Shown here: positions 11,279 through 21,810 of the stretch, one piece after another | Layout: the number at the start of each line of letters is the position of its first letter | Numbering within the stretch: position 1 is the first letter of the stretch | NCBI GenBank assembly: GCA_963575745.1 | Contig: CAUYUJ010020538.1 | Span: 321,133 to 385,132 of the forward strand | Direction: 5' to 3' | Source of the DNA: Prorocentrum cordatum | Taxonomy: Eukaryota; Sar; Dinophyceae; Prorocentrales; Prorocentraceae | DNA length: 64,000 nt | The notes under the pieces: generated by a model | The model's input: the letters and a program-made list of their open reading frames with translations, nothing else | Databases searched by the model: none | What the model was told of the DNA's origin: nothing | Translations under genes and position numbers: made by a program

Positions 11279-12000
11279 GTCCGCGACCCGCCCCGCGACC
11301 CACCCGTGACCCACCCCGCGGCCCACCCGCGACCCACCCGCGACCCACCCCGCAACCCGCCCGCGACTCACCCCACGACCCACCCGCAACCCGCCCGCGA
11401 CCCACCCGCGCCCACCCCGCGACCCGCCCGCGACCCACCCCGAGGCCCCCCCGGCGACTCACACGCGATCCACCGGCGACCCACCCGCGACCCATCCGCG
11501 ACCCATTCCGCGACCCACCCGCGACCCACCCGCGACCCATCCGCGACCCACTGCGACCCACCCGCGACCCACCCGTGACCCACCCCGCGACCCACCGAAA
11601 ATTTTCGGCGCCTGCGGTGGGTTTCTTTTGCATTCGTTCCAGGTGTTCCAGGTGGAGAACCTGCGACCCACCCGCGACCCAAACCGCGTTCAGTGTACAA
11701 ATTGAAGTTTTCGGCGACAGCGGCGGGCTGTTTTTGGCTTCCTCCCAGTTGGAGGTGCGGAGCCCGTGACCCACCCGCGACCCACACTACGTTCACTGAT
11801 CAAGCCAAAACTTTGGCGCCTGCGGCGGGTTTCTTTCGGCGATCCACCCGCGACCCACCGGCGACCCACCCCGAGACCCACCCGCGACCCACCCTGCGAC
11901 CCACCCGCGACCCACCCGCGACCCACCCGCGACCCACCGCGACCCACCCGCGACCCACCCGCGACCCACCTTTCGACCCACCCAAAATTTTCGGCGCCTG
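11279..12000. repeat. 11-nt minisatellite (GACCCACCCGC) with an interspersed module
   Basis: Dozens of copies of GACCCACCCGC, broken several times by a module containing TTCCAGGTGGAG, CGTTCACTGTACAAAT and TTTTCGGCGCCTGCGGCGGG. The module also occurs without the array at 14385-14480 and 15045-15120, so it is a dispersed repeat in its own right. Because 11 is not a multiple of 3, every frame stays open (DPPATHPRPTR on plus, GSRVGRGWVAG on minus); these are not genes. Confidence 0.9.
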
Positions 12001-12111
12001 CGGCGGGCTTCTTTTTTCCCCATATCCTAAGATGGGGTTCTTGCTATTACTTGGACGCCTCCTACTCCCTCTCCCTCCTCCTCTTTCCTCCTCCCCTCCT
12101 CCTCTTTCCTC

Positions 12112-12466
12112 ATACTCAGACCTACTCATACTCAGACTTACTCATATTCAGACTTACTCATACTCAGACCTACTCATACTCAGACTTACTCATACTCAGA
12201 CCTACTCATACACAGACTTACTCATACACAGACTTACTCACACCCAGACGTACTCATACACAGACTTACTCATACCCAGACTTACTCATACACAGTATTA
12301 CTCATACTCAGACTTACTCATACCCAGACGTACACATACACAGACTTTCTCATACACAGACCTACTCATACCCAGACTTACTCATACACAGACTTACTCA
12401 TACACAGACTTACTCATACTCAGGCATACTCATACTCAGACCTACTCATACTCAGACTTACTCAAC
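12112..12466. repeat. 16-nt minisatellite (TACTCATACTCAGACT)
   Basis: About 22 tandem copies with substitutions limited mostly to a T/C and an A/T position. The unit is not a multiple of three, so all plus frames read the same 16-residue periodic peptide without stops. No start or domain supports a protein. Confidence 0.95.
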
Positions 12467-12480
12467 ACACATCAGATTTG

Positions 12481-13676
12481 GAGGATGTCTCAAGCGGGGC
12501 GCTGGTTTCAGCACCCCTAAGGGGAGCCGCCAGGGGTGTTTGCACGGGCTCGTTCGCGGCCATTTTGTGGGGATGTCTCAGGCGGTTTGCTTGTTTCTGG
12601 GCCCAACATCCTTCGCTTGGAGAGCAGATTGTGAGGATGTCTCAGGCGGGGCGCTGGTTTCAGCACCCCTAAGGGGAGCCGCCAGGGGTGTTTGCACGGG
12701 CTCGTTCGCGGCCATTTTGTGGGGATGTCTCAGGCGGTTTGCTTGTTTCTGGGCCCAACATCCTTCGCTTGGAGAGCACATTGTGAGGATGTCTCAGGCG
12801 GGGCGCTGGTTTCAGCACCCCTAAGGGGAGCCGCCAGGGGTGGTTGCACGGGCTCGTTCGCGGCCATTTTGTGGGGATATCTCAGGCGGTTTGCTTGTTT
12901 CCGGGCCCAACATCCTTCGCTTGGAGAGCAGATTGTGAGGATGTCTCAGGCGGGGCGCTGGTTTCAGCACCCCTAAGGGGAGCCGCCAGGGGTGTTTGCA
13001 CGGGCTCGTTCGCGGCCATTTTGTGGGGATGTCTCAGGCGGTTTGCTTGTTTCCGGGCCCAACATCCTTCGCTTGGAGAGCAGATTGTGAGGATGTCTCA
13101 GGCGGGGCGCTGGTTTCAGCACCCCTAAGGGGAGCCGCCAGGGGTGGTTGCACGGGCTCGTTCGCGGCCATTTTGTGGGGATGTCTCAGGCGGTTTGCTT
13201 GTTTCTGGGCCCAACATCCTTCGCTTGGAGAGCAGATTGTGAGGATGTCTCAGGCGGGGCGCTGGTTTCAGCACCCCTAAGGGGAGCCGCCAGGGGTGTT
13301 TGCACGGGCTCGTTCGCGGCCATTTTGTGGGGATGTCTCAGGCGGTTTGCCTGTTTCTGGGCCCAACATCCTTCGCTTGGAGAGCAGATTGTGAGGATGT
13401 CTCAGGCGGGGCGCTGGTTTCAGCACCCCTAAGGGGAGCCGCCAGGGGTGTTTGCACGGGCTCGTTCGCGGCCATTTTGTGGGGATGTCTCAGGCGGTTT
13501 GCTTGTTTCTGGGCCCAACATCCTTCGCTTGGAGAGCAGATTGTGAGGATGTCTCAAGCGGGGCGCTGGTTTGCAGCACCCCTAATGGGGAGCCGCCAGG
13601 GGTGGTTGCACGGGCACGTTCGCGGCCATATTGTGGGGATGTCTCAGGCGGTTCGCTTGTTTCTGGGCTCAACAGG
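12481..13676. repeat. 152-bp tandem satellite, eight units
   Basis: Units begin at 12481, 12633, 12785, 12937, 13089, 13241, 13393 and 13545, an exact 152-base period. Copies differ by only a few bases, except the eighth, which has small insertions. Each unit contains GGATGTCTCAGGCGG twice, once followed by GGCGCTGG and once by TTTGC, suggesting an older half-unit duplication. It also contains the foldable block CACCCCTAAGGGG. Repeated 94-residue frames are by-products of the period. Confidence 0.97.
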
Positions 13677-13679
13677 GAG

Positions 13680-13915
13680 GGAAATGACAGGAACGAGGAT
13701 GAGGAGGAGGAACAGGAGGAGGAGGAGGAGGCGGGGGATCGTGAGGAAGGGCATGGGGGTGCGGAGGGGGAGGGGGAGCAGGAGGATGAGGAGGAGGAGC
13801 AGGAGCAGGAGAAGGGAGGGGGCGGAGGAACAGGAGGAGGAGGAGGAGGAGGAGGAGGAGGAGGGCGCTTTGCTCGAAGGTCCTTGACGCGAGCAGAACG
13901 TTTGTTCCGAAGTCC

Positions 13916-13946
<31 letters not shown>
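13680..13946. repeat. GGA-rich tract and (TA)n run
   Basis: 13690-13870 is (GGA)n/(GAG)n with interruptions; 13919-13946 is (TA)14. The unique DNA from 13947 to 14384 shows no gene. Confidence 0.9.
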
Positions 13947-13952
<6 letters not shown>

Positions 13953-14384
13953 TCATAGGGGGTGACTGCGAGGGGGGGGCGGTGGTTGTGTGCGGGGGTC
14001 GTTGGAAATGCTCACCGTGGCACTATCCTCCAACATGACATGCACTTATGGCTTTGTGTGGCTAAACGCTCGTCTTACATATCCCACTGCCAACTACCCT
14101 ACAACATATGCACATGTGGGAAGCTCCAAAGCTACCGCGGGCTGAAAAGGGGAAGGCCTGGCAGCTGAGGAGGGGGGGATGAAGAGAAAGAGGCTCGCAT
14201 TCAACCATACTCAAAGCTCACTCTGACCCATACGCAATCACTCGCATTAGGGGTCACTCGTCTTCGTCGGCCCTGTCGCCCACGTGGACGCGCTATTGTA
14301 GTCGACCGCTCATGAACAGACGCTCGCCACGGCATGACATAAAACATGAGATGCACATATGGGGAGCTCCACGCAGTGAGTAAT

Positions 14385-14790
14385 TCTATTCATTCCAGGT
14401 GACACACCTGCGATCCACCCGCGACCCAAGCCGCGTTCAGTGTACAAATCAAACTTTTCGTCGCCTGCAGCGGGCTGTTGTTGAATTCTATACGTTTCGC
14501 GTATCCCCACCAGCCCGTCCAGAAACGACGCCCAGGCGTGTAGAGGGTTGTCCTGAGGGGCTTTTCGGCATCTTGGGTGCCTCGGGGGGGGCCTCTGTGG
14601 GCCGTTCGGGATCCTCTTTGGGGCCTCCTGGGGGCCTCTTGGGGCCTCTTGGGGCCATCTTGGGGCCTTTGGGGGCCTCCTGGGCGCTTCTTGGGGCCTC
14701 CTGGGCGCTTCTTGGGTGCCTCTGGGGGGTCTCTTGGGGGTCTCTTGGGGGCCTCCTGGGGGTTTCTTGGGGGGCCTCGGAGCCATCTTG
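14385..14790. repeat. Copy of the 11-nt-array module followed by CTCTTGGGGCC repeats
   Basis: 14385-14480 repeats the module of the 11-nt array (GACCCAAGCCGCGTTCAGTG and the CGCCTGCAGCGGG part). 14555-14790 is a degenerate repeat of TCTTGGGGCC/TCCTGGGGG words. This belongs to the same family as 25850-26480, 42600-43330 (inverted) and 52520-53010. Confidence 0.8.
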
Positions 14791-15044
14791 GAGGAGATCG
14801 ATCAACGAAGGGGGGCTCCCTAATTACAGCCCCCCCCCTCAGGAGCCACGGTCCTCGTGAGGGGTGTCGAATTTTAGCCCTCCCAGGGGTCGATATTGGG
14901 CGCTCCAACGCGCCGCGGAACCCCCTGTCCAGGTCAGTGGTGAGGGGGTAGGGGGAGAGGTAAACCCCTCCCCGAAGGGGAAGAGGGAGGGGTGGAAGAG
15001 GAAACTCGTTAAACCACCGACGCCCAGAGGGCTGGTGGGATTTC

Positions 15045-15370
15045 TTCCAGGTGGAGGTGGAGAGCCCGCGACCCATCCGCGACCCAAACTACGTTCACTG
15101 AACAAACCAAAATTTCGGAGGCCGAGGACGAGGGCGAGGAGGAAAAGGAGGGGGGCCGGAGGGGGACGACGCGAAAGGAGGGAGGAGGAGGGAGAGGAGG
15201 AGGAGGAGGACGACGACGACGGAAAGGAGGAGGGGGGAGGATCGGGATGGGGGAGGAAGAGGAGGAGGAGGAGGAGGAGGAGGAGGAGGAGGAGGAGGAG
15301 GAGGAGGAGGAACAGGAGGAGGAGGAGGAAAATGAGGAACAGGAGGAGTTGGTGGAGGAGGAGGAGGAGG
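15045..15370. repeat. Third module copy followed by a long (GGA)n tract
   Basis: 15045-15120 matches the module at 11640-11830. 15165-15370 is (GGA)n with GAC interruptions. The purine tract ends about 15 bases before the leader relic at 15385. Confidence 0.9.
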
Positions 15371-15384
15371 GCGCCATCGACAGC

Positions 15385-15405
15385 CCGTAGCCATTTTGGC
15401 TCAAG
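15385..15405 (+). other. Relict spliced leader 2 (exact 21-nt match)
   Basis: CCGTAGCC..GGCTCAAG is an exact match to the last 21 bases of the dinoflagellate spliced leader; only the first, variable base is replaced by C. The upstream DNA is a purine tract and the downstream DNA changes composition, as expected at the 5' boundary of an inserted cDNA. It points toward the open frames at 15.5-16.8 kb. Confidence 0.9.
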
Positions 15406-15496
15406 CCTCGGCTTGCCGAAATGCGCTGCGCAATTCACGCAGCCGTTTTGCCCCCGCGCGTCCCGCCGCAGCGCCCGCGTCTGTGGGTAAATTGAG

Positions 15497-16843
15497 GTGT
15501 TTCCAGTTCCTGTGGACCCGTGCGCTTCCATGTTGTCGCCACTGATGTCTGCTGATCTGGGGCTTTCCATATTTCTAGGTTTGTGTGCAGGTTTTCTGTC
15601 ATTGCCTATAAGAATTGCGATCGTGGCTGCCCAACTTACGATTCATTGCTGCATATCTGGCCTGACTGTCCAGGAATACCCATCTACTGGAGCTGCGGTC
15701 TTGGCGGCGCGAGGTTGGCTCCCACGTCCTCTATTCAGGCTGTCTGTGCAGGTGAACAGGGCAGCTGGCTACGCTAAGCATTCACAGTTCACTCGGTTCT
15801 TTCCTACATTCGGCGGCAGGCGCGTCGAGCGCTCGAAGCTCAAGTCAGAAGCTAAATATTTTGTTCCGTCGGTGCCCGTGGTCATTCGCAGATTTGATGA
15901 GTTGGCGAAGGAGGAATTTGCATCGCATGCAATTCGTTCGTTCCCTAATGATGTGTTGCCAATTCACATGGTAATTCGGTGCACTCCAAATTTGATGCTG
16001 CTCATTCGATTCAGGTTTCTGCATTGGGTATCAGTGCCCCTCGTTTCCAAGGTAGTCCGCGTGGCCGTGCTGCTGCGTTGTGTTTGCCAGATACGGGTGC
16101 GCAGAGGCTCATCGAGGACCAGAACTCGACGATTGCGTTATTACTGGGGCAGCTGGAGCGCTTACAGTGGCAAATCCCTCGACAAACCAGTGTGGATGAC
16201 AGGCTAGGAGATTCTCAGCTCATACAGGAGGCGACGGCCAATATCGGAAGACTGGAAGCTGTCATTCACGAGCATTCCGCCGAAATGGACGCCCGAATCC
16301 GAAGGTTGGCACGGTCTTTGGGGAAGTGCGTCAATGACTCCCTGGATTGTCGGCTGCCTGCAACGCTTGAAAAACCCAGTGGTGGACAGCAACCCGCCAT
16401 TGCTCCGAAGCTGGAGCAGGTTTGTGAAGAGTTGAACTCGTCCCTTGGTTATTCTGTCACACGCCTTGGTGAATCAGTGCGGAATCGCCTGGCTGCCGAA
16501 TGTCAGAATATCAGAGATGAAGTAGATGGGAATATCGCTTCTATCAGACAGGAATTGTGCCGAATGTCTTCTGAGTTTTCGCATGATGTCGCCCGCGAGT
16601 TTCATCCTGGCTTTGCGCATTGCAACGGGCCTCAAATCCAGCGCACTCAATGGCATGCGTGGGAAAGTATGTGGAGGGGATTATGATCGTGCGTTTGTCG
16701 AGTTCCTCTGCTGTGACGGTGCCAAGAAGATCAAGCCAAGCAATGTGGTGCTGGACAGTGGAGTCGCCGACATCAACCTCGCAGCTCTCGCTGCGACAAC
16801 GTCCACGAGTACTTGTGAGGCTGCGCCCCTGCCGCCCCATTAA
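15497..16843 (+). pseudogene. Frameshifted hypothetical gene downstream of leader relic 2
   Basis: The clearest coding stretch is 15979-16686. It reads LIEDQNSTIALLLGQLERLQ, LIQEATANIGRLEAVIHEHS and CEELNSSLGYSVTRLGESV, a heptad-like, coiled-coil-prone protein of about 230 residues. Another frame carries plausible sequence before it (15830-15980, YFVPSVPVVIRRFDEL). The frame after it, 16650-16843, reads CGGDYDRAFVEFLCCDG. The frame changes and base composition (more AT than the neighbours) suggest a decayed retrocopy from a different source. I do not recognise the family. Possible introns cannot be excluded as an explanation for the frame changes. Confidence 0.45.
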
Positions 16844-17085
16844 AGCTATGAAGAACTCATTGGAGCTACGTGCGAGGGCGCCATCGACAGGGAAGGTGAG
16901 GGCCACGAGGTCCGCAGGCTCGACGCCCGCGTCGCCCGCACCCGCCCCCTCACTTTGATCCGCAACTGCGGGGTGCTACGGTGCCGTTCTTTGCCCGCTA
17001 GGTGAGGATCGGCTACGCGCAGAAGGGGGGTATGGGGGAGGGGGAAAGGCGTCTGCGAAGCACCCATGCCTCTTAGAAGGCGCGA

Positions 17086-17180
17086 GCCTGGTCTATAGAT
17101 GCAGGGTCGGCGCCTTCCAAGAAGCAGCCTCCTTCTCAGAAGCCGCCCCCCCTCCCCCTAGCCCCTTGTGCTCGCCGCCA
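17086..17180. repeat. Dispersed repeat R2, copy 2
   Basis: Same-strand partner of 555-652. It contains the palindromes CTTCCAAGAAG and CTTCTCAGAAG, then a C-rich block and CTTGTGCTCGCCGCC. Confidence 0.65.
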
Positions 17181-17340
17181 AGAGGGAGGAGGGAGGGAAG
17201 TTCGTGGCGAGCCAGCATCGTTTAACCGACCCGTATCCTTATTCGTGGATGTATGGTCCATGGTCTGGCCCTCCCCCCCCTCATGCTGATGGCATCGGTC
17301 CACCCCCCTCCGCGCGATGCTCCCCCACTGTGGGTGTGGT

Positions 17341-17493
17341 GTGGTGAGGTCGTCGTCGTCGCCGCCGCCGCCGTTGTCGTCGTCGGGGAGCTCCGGAGGC
17401 CGCCGCCGCCGCCACCGCTGCTGCCGCCGCCGTCGTCGTCGTCGTCGTCGCCGCCGTCGTCGTCGTCGTCGTCGCTGCCGTTTTCGTCGCCGC

Positions 17494-17543
<50 letters not shown>

Positions 17544-17602
17544 CCGGCGCCGGCGCCATCGTCGTCGTTCTCGCCGTCGCCGTCGTCGTCGTCGTCGTCG
17601 TG

Positions 17603-17652
<50 letters not shown>

Positions 17653-17766
17653 CGTGGTCGTCGCCGCCGCCGTCGTTGTCGTCGTCGTCGTCGTCGTCAT
17701 CGTCGTCGCCGTCGCCGTCGTCGCCGTCGTCGTCGCCGTCGTCGTCGTCGTCGCCGTCGTCGTCCC
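17341..17766. repeat. Long (GTC)n/(GCC)n triplet repeat
   Basis: About 425 bases of GTC and GCC triplets with few interruptions. Poly-Ser, poly-Arg, poly-Val, poly-Asp and poly-Thr frames on both strands are products of the triplet. No unique protein sequence flanks it. Confidence 0.97.
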
Positions 17767-17840
17767 CCCCCATCCCATCAGTGGGAAGGAGCCCGAGGGA
17801 CCCTGTCCCATCTGGGGGGGGGGGCCGTGGGCCCGGAGCC

Positions 17841-17928
17841 CGGGATCATATATCCCTTGCAGCCCAAAGGAAACAGCTCATATTCCCATCTCGGGGGGTA
17901 AATCGGCAAGTGGGGCCCAGGCCACGCC
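17841..17928. repeat. Dispersed repeat R1, copy 2
   Basis: Partner of 319-401, directly after the triplet array; ends in the same GGGGCCCAGGCCACGCC. Confidence 0.75.
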
Positions 17929-18018
17929 CATGGAAATAGGGCTCAGCCAGGAGAAGGGAGTTGGGGAGAGGAGGGAGGAGGAGAGGAGTTGGTGTCGCGC
18001 CCGAAAGGGCAGCGCGAG

Positions 18019-18170
18019 GGGGGCGGCCTTCTAAGAAGGCCGGGGGGTTTCTGAGAAGGATGGGGTCTCCTTAGAGAAGCCCTCTAAGGCCTCTTTCAGA
18101 AACCTCCAGGCCCTTCTAAGAAGGCCCCTGCCTTCCAAGAGGCGTGCCGCCTTCTCAGAAGGCCAATCCC
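18019..18170. repeat. Cluster of CCTTCTNAGAAGG palindromes
   Basis: At least five palindromes of the form CTTCTNAGAAG, or half-sites of it, in 150 bases. They end near CTTGTGCGCGCCGC, as in repeat R2. The same words recur at 27090-27235. Each could form a short hairpin. No gene is present. Confidence 0.7.
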
Positions 18171-18398
18171 CTCGCGCCACACCCCCTTGTGCGCGCCGCG
18201 GAGGGGAGGGAACCCAGGAGCGCGGGGCAACAGGCGAAGGAGTGGCAGGACTGTGTAAAAGAGTGTACAGATTGGGAGGTCCGAGCAGATTGCGGGGAGG
18301 AGTGGGAGGAGGAGGTCCGCGGGGCCCCCCCCTGGGTAACGCGTGTTACCCCCAGTGGATACAAGAACGACCTCCGTAATTTCGTCTTTAGAATGCTT

Positions 18399-18505
18399 TA
18401 GCGTCGATTAGTGTCTGTTAGTCAATGAACTGGTGCCCATTTAGCGTCGATCTATCGTCGGTTAGCGTAGGTCAGCGTCGGTTCGCGAGAGCCAGCAATA
18501 TGGCA
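18399..18505. repeat. Dispersed repeat R3, copy 1
   Basis: Tandem TTAGCGTCGRT/GGTCAGCGTCGG words ending in GAGAGCCAGCAATATGGCA. It matches 21827-21912, which ends in AAGAGCCAGCAAGGTGGCA. Slightly upstream, 18337-18355 holds a short perfect palindrome (GGGTAAC-GCGT-GTTACCC). Confidence 0.7.
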
Positions 18506-19034
18506 CTTGATGCTCCCATGAGCTGCCCCCTCTCGAAGAACAAGAAACGGGGGCATCACATTTTCTTGGGAGGTCCGCACGGATCTCTTGGATCGGCGCT
18601 GGGCCCCCTGGCGGCGCTTCCGGCGCCTACCAAGGCGTCCTGCCAGGGAGGGGGGTCCAGTGCCGATCCGAGAAATGTTGCGTGGACTTTCGAGAAATGG
18701 TGTTATCGCAGTGATTGTTTCTCTGTTTCGCACCGTCCTTCCTACCCCCTTCATTCCCATCCCCCCAACCCCTCTCCCCGGAGCAACGTTGGACCCAGGA
18801 CGCCCTCGGAGATTCAGCAGCTTCACCGGGCGAGCCAGGATAAGGATCCGGCATGCAGGCGAGGGATGCGAACAGGAGAGCGCACGGGGGCACGTGAGTT
18901 CCAGGCATCTGTTGCCATGACTTCTCGTGACATGGGTGCCCAGGTTTCTCGTCCCCTTCCAGGCGGCCAGACTTCTCGTCCTGGGGCCGTTCATGGCAGC
19001 CACGGGCCCGATACCCGCCGTCACGCTTATTCTT

Positions 19035-19161
19035 AGCATCTTTCGGACGTGTGTTTTTCTTCCTCGGCCAGAACCATCGAGGAGGATGTTGGATCATCTT
19101 GCGAGAGAAAAGCGTGCACGAAGTCGGAGAATGCAAGCGGAATGGACGTCCGAGCGATGGC
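19035..19161. mobile_element. MITE-like element M2, copy 2
   Basis: Same orientation as 10546-10670. Left end GCATCTTTCGGACGTGTG, right end GGACGTCCGAGCGATGG. The interior shares CTCGGCCAGAACCATCGAGGA and the approximate length (127 against 125 bp). Confidence 0.65.
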
Positions 19162-19442
19162 AAGTGTTTCGTCACAGAGAGGTCTGGGCAGGAGGTGGTC
19201 ATGAGGCCGCCTGCAGGCATGCGCCGCCATGCACGCGGGGCGCCGCAGGCCGAGAGACAGCAGCAGCTTGTTGCCGTGCGGACCGCGGAGCGTTCCGCGG
19301 CTGACGCTCTCTTGGCAGGGCCTCACTCCAGGCTTTCCGAAGCACTTGGCAGGCAGGCGTGCCCGCGCCCCCCTCCTCCCCTTCCCCCTCCCCCGTGGAG
19401 TAAATCTTGGCTGTTTTGGGCGCCTGTTCCAAGCAGGTGGGG

Positions 19443-19483
19443 TCTGCTTAGTGCGACTGTTGTAAACAGTCGCACTAAGCAGA
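19443..19483. other. Perfect 19-bp hairpin with a 3-nt loop
   Basis: TCTGCTTAGTGCGACTGTT, then GTA, then its exact reverse complement. There is no U-run and no gene directly upstream, so a terminator is not indicated. It could be a very young inverted duplication or a structured RNA segment. Confidence 0.9.
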
Positions 19484-19776
19484 GGTCCAGAGCCAGATCC
19501 CCCCTCCCCCCATCCCCTTCTACCCAATGTTGAAACGCCGAGAAAAACAAAACGATAGAACACGTTCATGTGTGAAGACAACACGGGTTCCGTATCCGTA
19601 TCGACGGCACCACGGTCGTGGCTTTTGGTTCGCGAGCTTTTGAGCACGGGGAGTTGCTTCACGGGTGCCCCGCGCGGAATCTGCCCATGAGACCGCAGAG
19701 CCACGGGGTTGCGCCCCAGAATCCAGACCATGAGGGCGTGGATGTGATCATGTGCGTCGCTCGCGAACGGGGTACG

Positions 19777-20010
19777 CAGGAGAAGGAGGAGGAGGATGCG
19801 GCGGAGGAGGAGGAGGAGCAGGAGCAGGAGCAGGAGGAACAGCAGGAGGAGGAGGGGGACCATGAGAAGAAGGAGGAGGCGGAGGAGGCGGAGAAGGCGG
19901 AGAAGGAGGAGGCGGCGGAGGAGGAGGAGGTGGAGGACCATGAGGAGGAGGAGGCGGAGGACGAGGAGGAGGAGGAGGAGGAGGAGGAGCAGGAGGGGGA
20001 GGAGGCGGGT
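19777..20010. repeat. (GGA)n purine tract
   Basis: GGAGGA with GCGGAG, AAGGAG and CATGAG interruptions. Poly-Glu, poly-Arg and poly-Ser frames are by-products. The flanking DNA at 19550-19776 and 20011-20360 shows no recognisable gene. Confidence 0.95.
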
Positions 20011-20363
20011 GGGCGGCCGCACCTGCCACGAGGCGCCGCTGCCTCTGGAGACAGCGGGTCTTCCTCCTCGGGCACCGCGACGCTCCGCGAGACCCTGGAC
20101 AGCGCCATGGACCTGTGGCGCAAGGCCCCTGCCCCCTCTGGAGAAGGACTGCGTTGTTGGCCCCCCCCTGGGCTGAGACCACAGTGGCTCTAGCCTGACA
20201 CTTCCTCGCCGCCGTCGCCGCGTCGTCGTGGCGTCCTGGTGGCGCCGTCGTGTCGTCGGCCCTGGCGCTCTGGGCATCATCCTGGCGCCTGTCGCTCGGC
20301 GCCCGCCCCGCTTGCCGTCCACCTGCACCTGCCCTGGCCAGGCCAAGTCGCCCGAGAAGGGAG

Positions 20364-20960
20364 GAGCTGCACGAGCATATCACACTCGCATCGGATGCAA
20401 CTCCTGGGAGGTCAAATTCTGATGTTGTCCTGGTCCGAAATCCGGCTGAATCGGGCTTAATCCCGGTTAATCCGGCTTGATCCCGTTGAATCCCGATCTT
20501 AATCCGGCTTAATCCGAGGCCCATTCTGGCGCAGCAGCCCCTTTGAGAATCGGGGAGGGACAGACCTCCTGCCCTGACATGTCGATTAACGAATTGGCCG
20601 TTTTCGGTTCGCGAGAGGGCGTCGCGGCCGTCATTTTTGCGGGTCCAGGTCCGTTGGTCTCAGTCCCAGGCCTATTTCATTGAAGGGAGGTTTACTAAAG
20701 GGAGGTTTGTCCACCGCCGAGAGAAGGAAAGAGCTGCACGAGCATATCACACTCGCAGGTCGGCGCGAGTTTCTTTGATGGGCGCTGGACCCCCCTCAAG
20801 GGTCAAGGGGTTACGGGTCGAGGGTCAAGGGGGCAAGGGTCCAGAGGCAAGGGTCAAGGGGTCGAGGGCTGAGGGGTCAACCCATGGTCCATGGTTCAAG
20901 GAGTCTGCCCCTTTAAGGGTCAAGGGGGGAGTCCAGGGGGTCAAGGATCAAGTGGTCAGG
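20364..20960. repeat. 27-bp exact direct repeat and two minisatellites
   Basis: A 27-base string beginning GAGCTGCACGAGCATATC occurs exactly at 20364-20390 and 20731-20757. Between and after lie a degenerate AATCCGGCTTAATCC minisatellite (about 20430-20520) and a GGGTCAAGG minisatellite (about 20795-20960). From 20961 to 21826 nothing gene-like is supported. 21176-21345 is bracketed by two GTCCGCGCGGA palindromes. Confidence 0.85.
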
Positions 20961-21810
20961 CCTGTGTGCCCACGAACAGGCGGCCGCTGAGAGCACAGGC
21001 GGGCGAAAACGAGCAGGCGCTCATGCGGTGAAGAGCACACCTTGTCATACAATGTCAGGAATGCGTGTCGTTGGCTGCTACTCTCCAGTCACCCATCCCA
21101 TACTCGTCGCAGGAGCACTGAGCATGAGATTCCCACTTTCGAAGAGGCACAGCAACTGCCTGAACATAAATTGCTCGCAGGTCCGCGCGGATAAATCGGC
21201 CGGGTCGCTAGATCCCCCTGGCGCGCTCCACGCGCCGCCCCTGACGCTTCGCGCTCTGGGGCTGCCCTTGGCGCGCTCCGCGCGCCAGGGAGTGGATCCA
21301 GCTCCGACGCGAAAAGTCCGCGCGGACCTCCGACAGCTTACGCTTACCCTGTGTGGTCCTCTTCCACCCCTGCCCCTTGCAGAGCGCCGGCGCCCCAGAA
21401 TTCGGGCGCCACCCAAGACATCGCGACGGTCTCCGTAGCCAGGTTGGCCTCGAGGGCTCCTCGACGCCCACCCCTCTCCTCAGAGCGGGGCCGCCGCGGC
21501 TCCGCGACGCCGCGGCGGCCGCCGAGAAGCCGCCGCAGCCGGGATGCCCCGCGGCGGCCCGCGCGCCGCGGCGGCGCCTGGCCCCGCGGCCGGCCGGTCG
21601 GCGCGGTGGGGCGGCTCTGCGCGCGGTCGCCTGCTGGCGCTGATGGCGCCGCTGGCCCTGGCGCGGGGGGCGCCACAGGCGCCGAGGCCTCGCAGGCCGG
21701 CGGCCACTGGCCTCGCAGGCCGAGTCTTGGTGGCCAGTCCCGGGGAGCCTCGTGTGTCCTCGTGAGTCCGTCTTTGGAAGGCGCCAGCGTGCGCCGGCGT
21801 CTTGCAAAAC

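Noticed and set aside
12112-12466. SDLLILRLTHTQTYSY repeat protein
   Set aside because: Any frame of the 16-nt minisatellite gives the same periodic peptide.
12481-13676. Repeated 94-residue frames (for example VCLFLGPTSFAWRADCEDVS)
   Set aside because: They recur every 152 bases and each spans two units in different frames. The satellite period explains them; no start, domain or conservation supports a protein.
12481-13676. CRISPR array
   Set aside because: The units are contiguous 152-bp copies without unique spacers, in eukaryotic nuclear DNA.
17253-17939. Poly-Ser, poly-Arg, poly-Val, poly-Asp or poly-Thr proteins
   Set aside because: Direct translation of the (GTC)n/(GCC)n array, open in all six frames.
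19033-20346. 437-codon minus-strand frame
   Set aside because: Made of a poly-Leu/Arg translation of the GGA tract joined to the antisense of MITE M2 and unique DNA; no domain.
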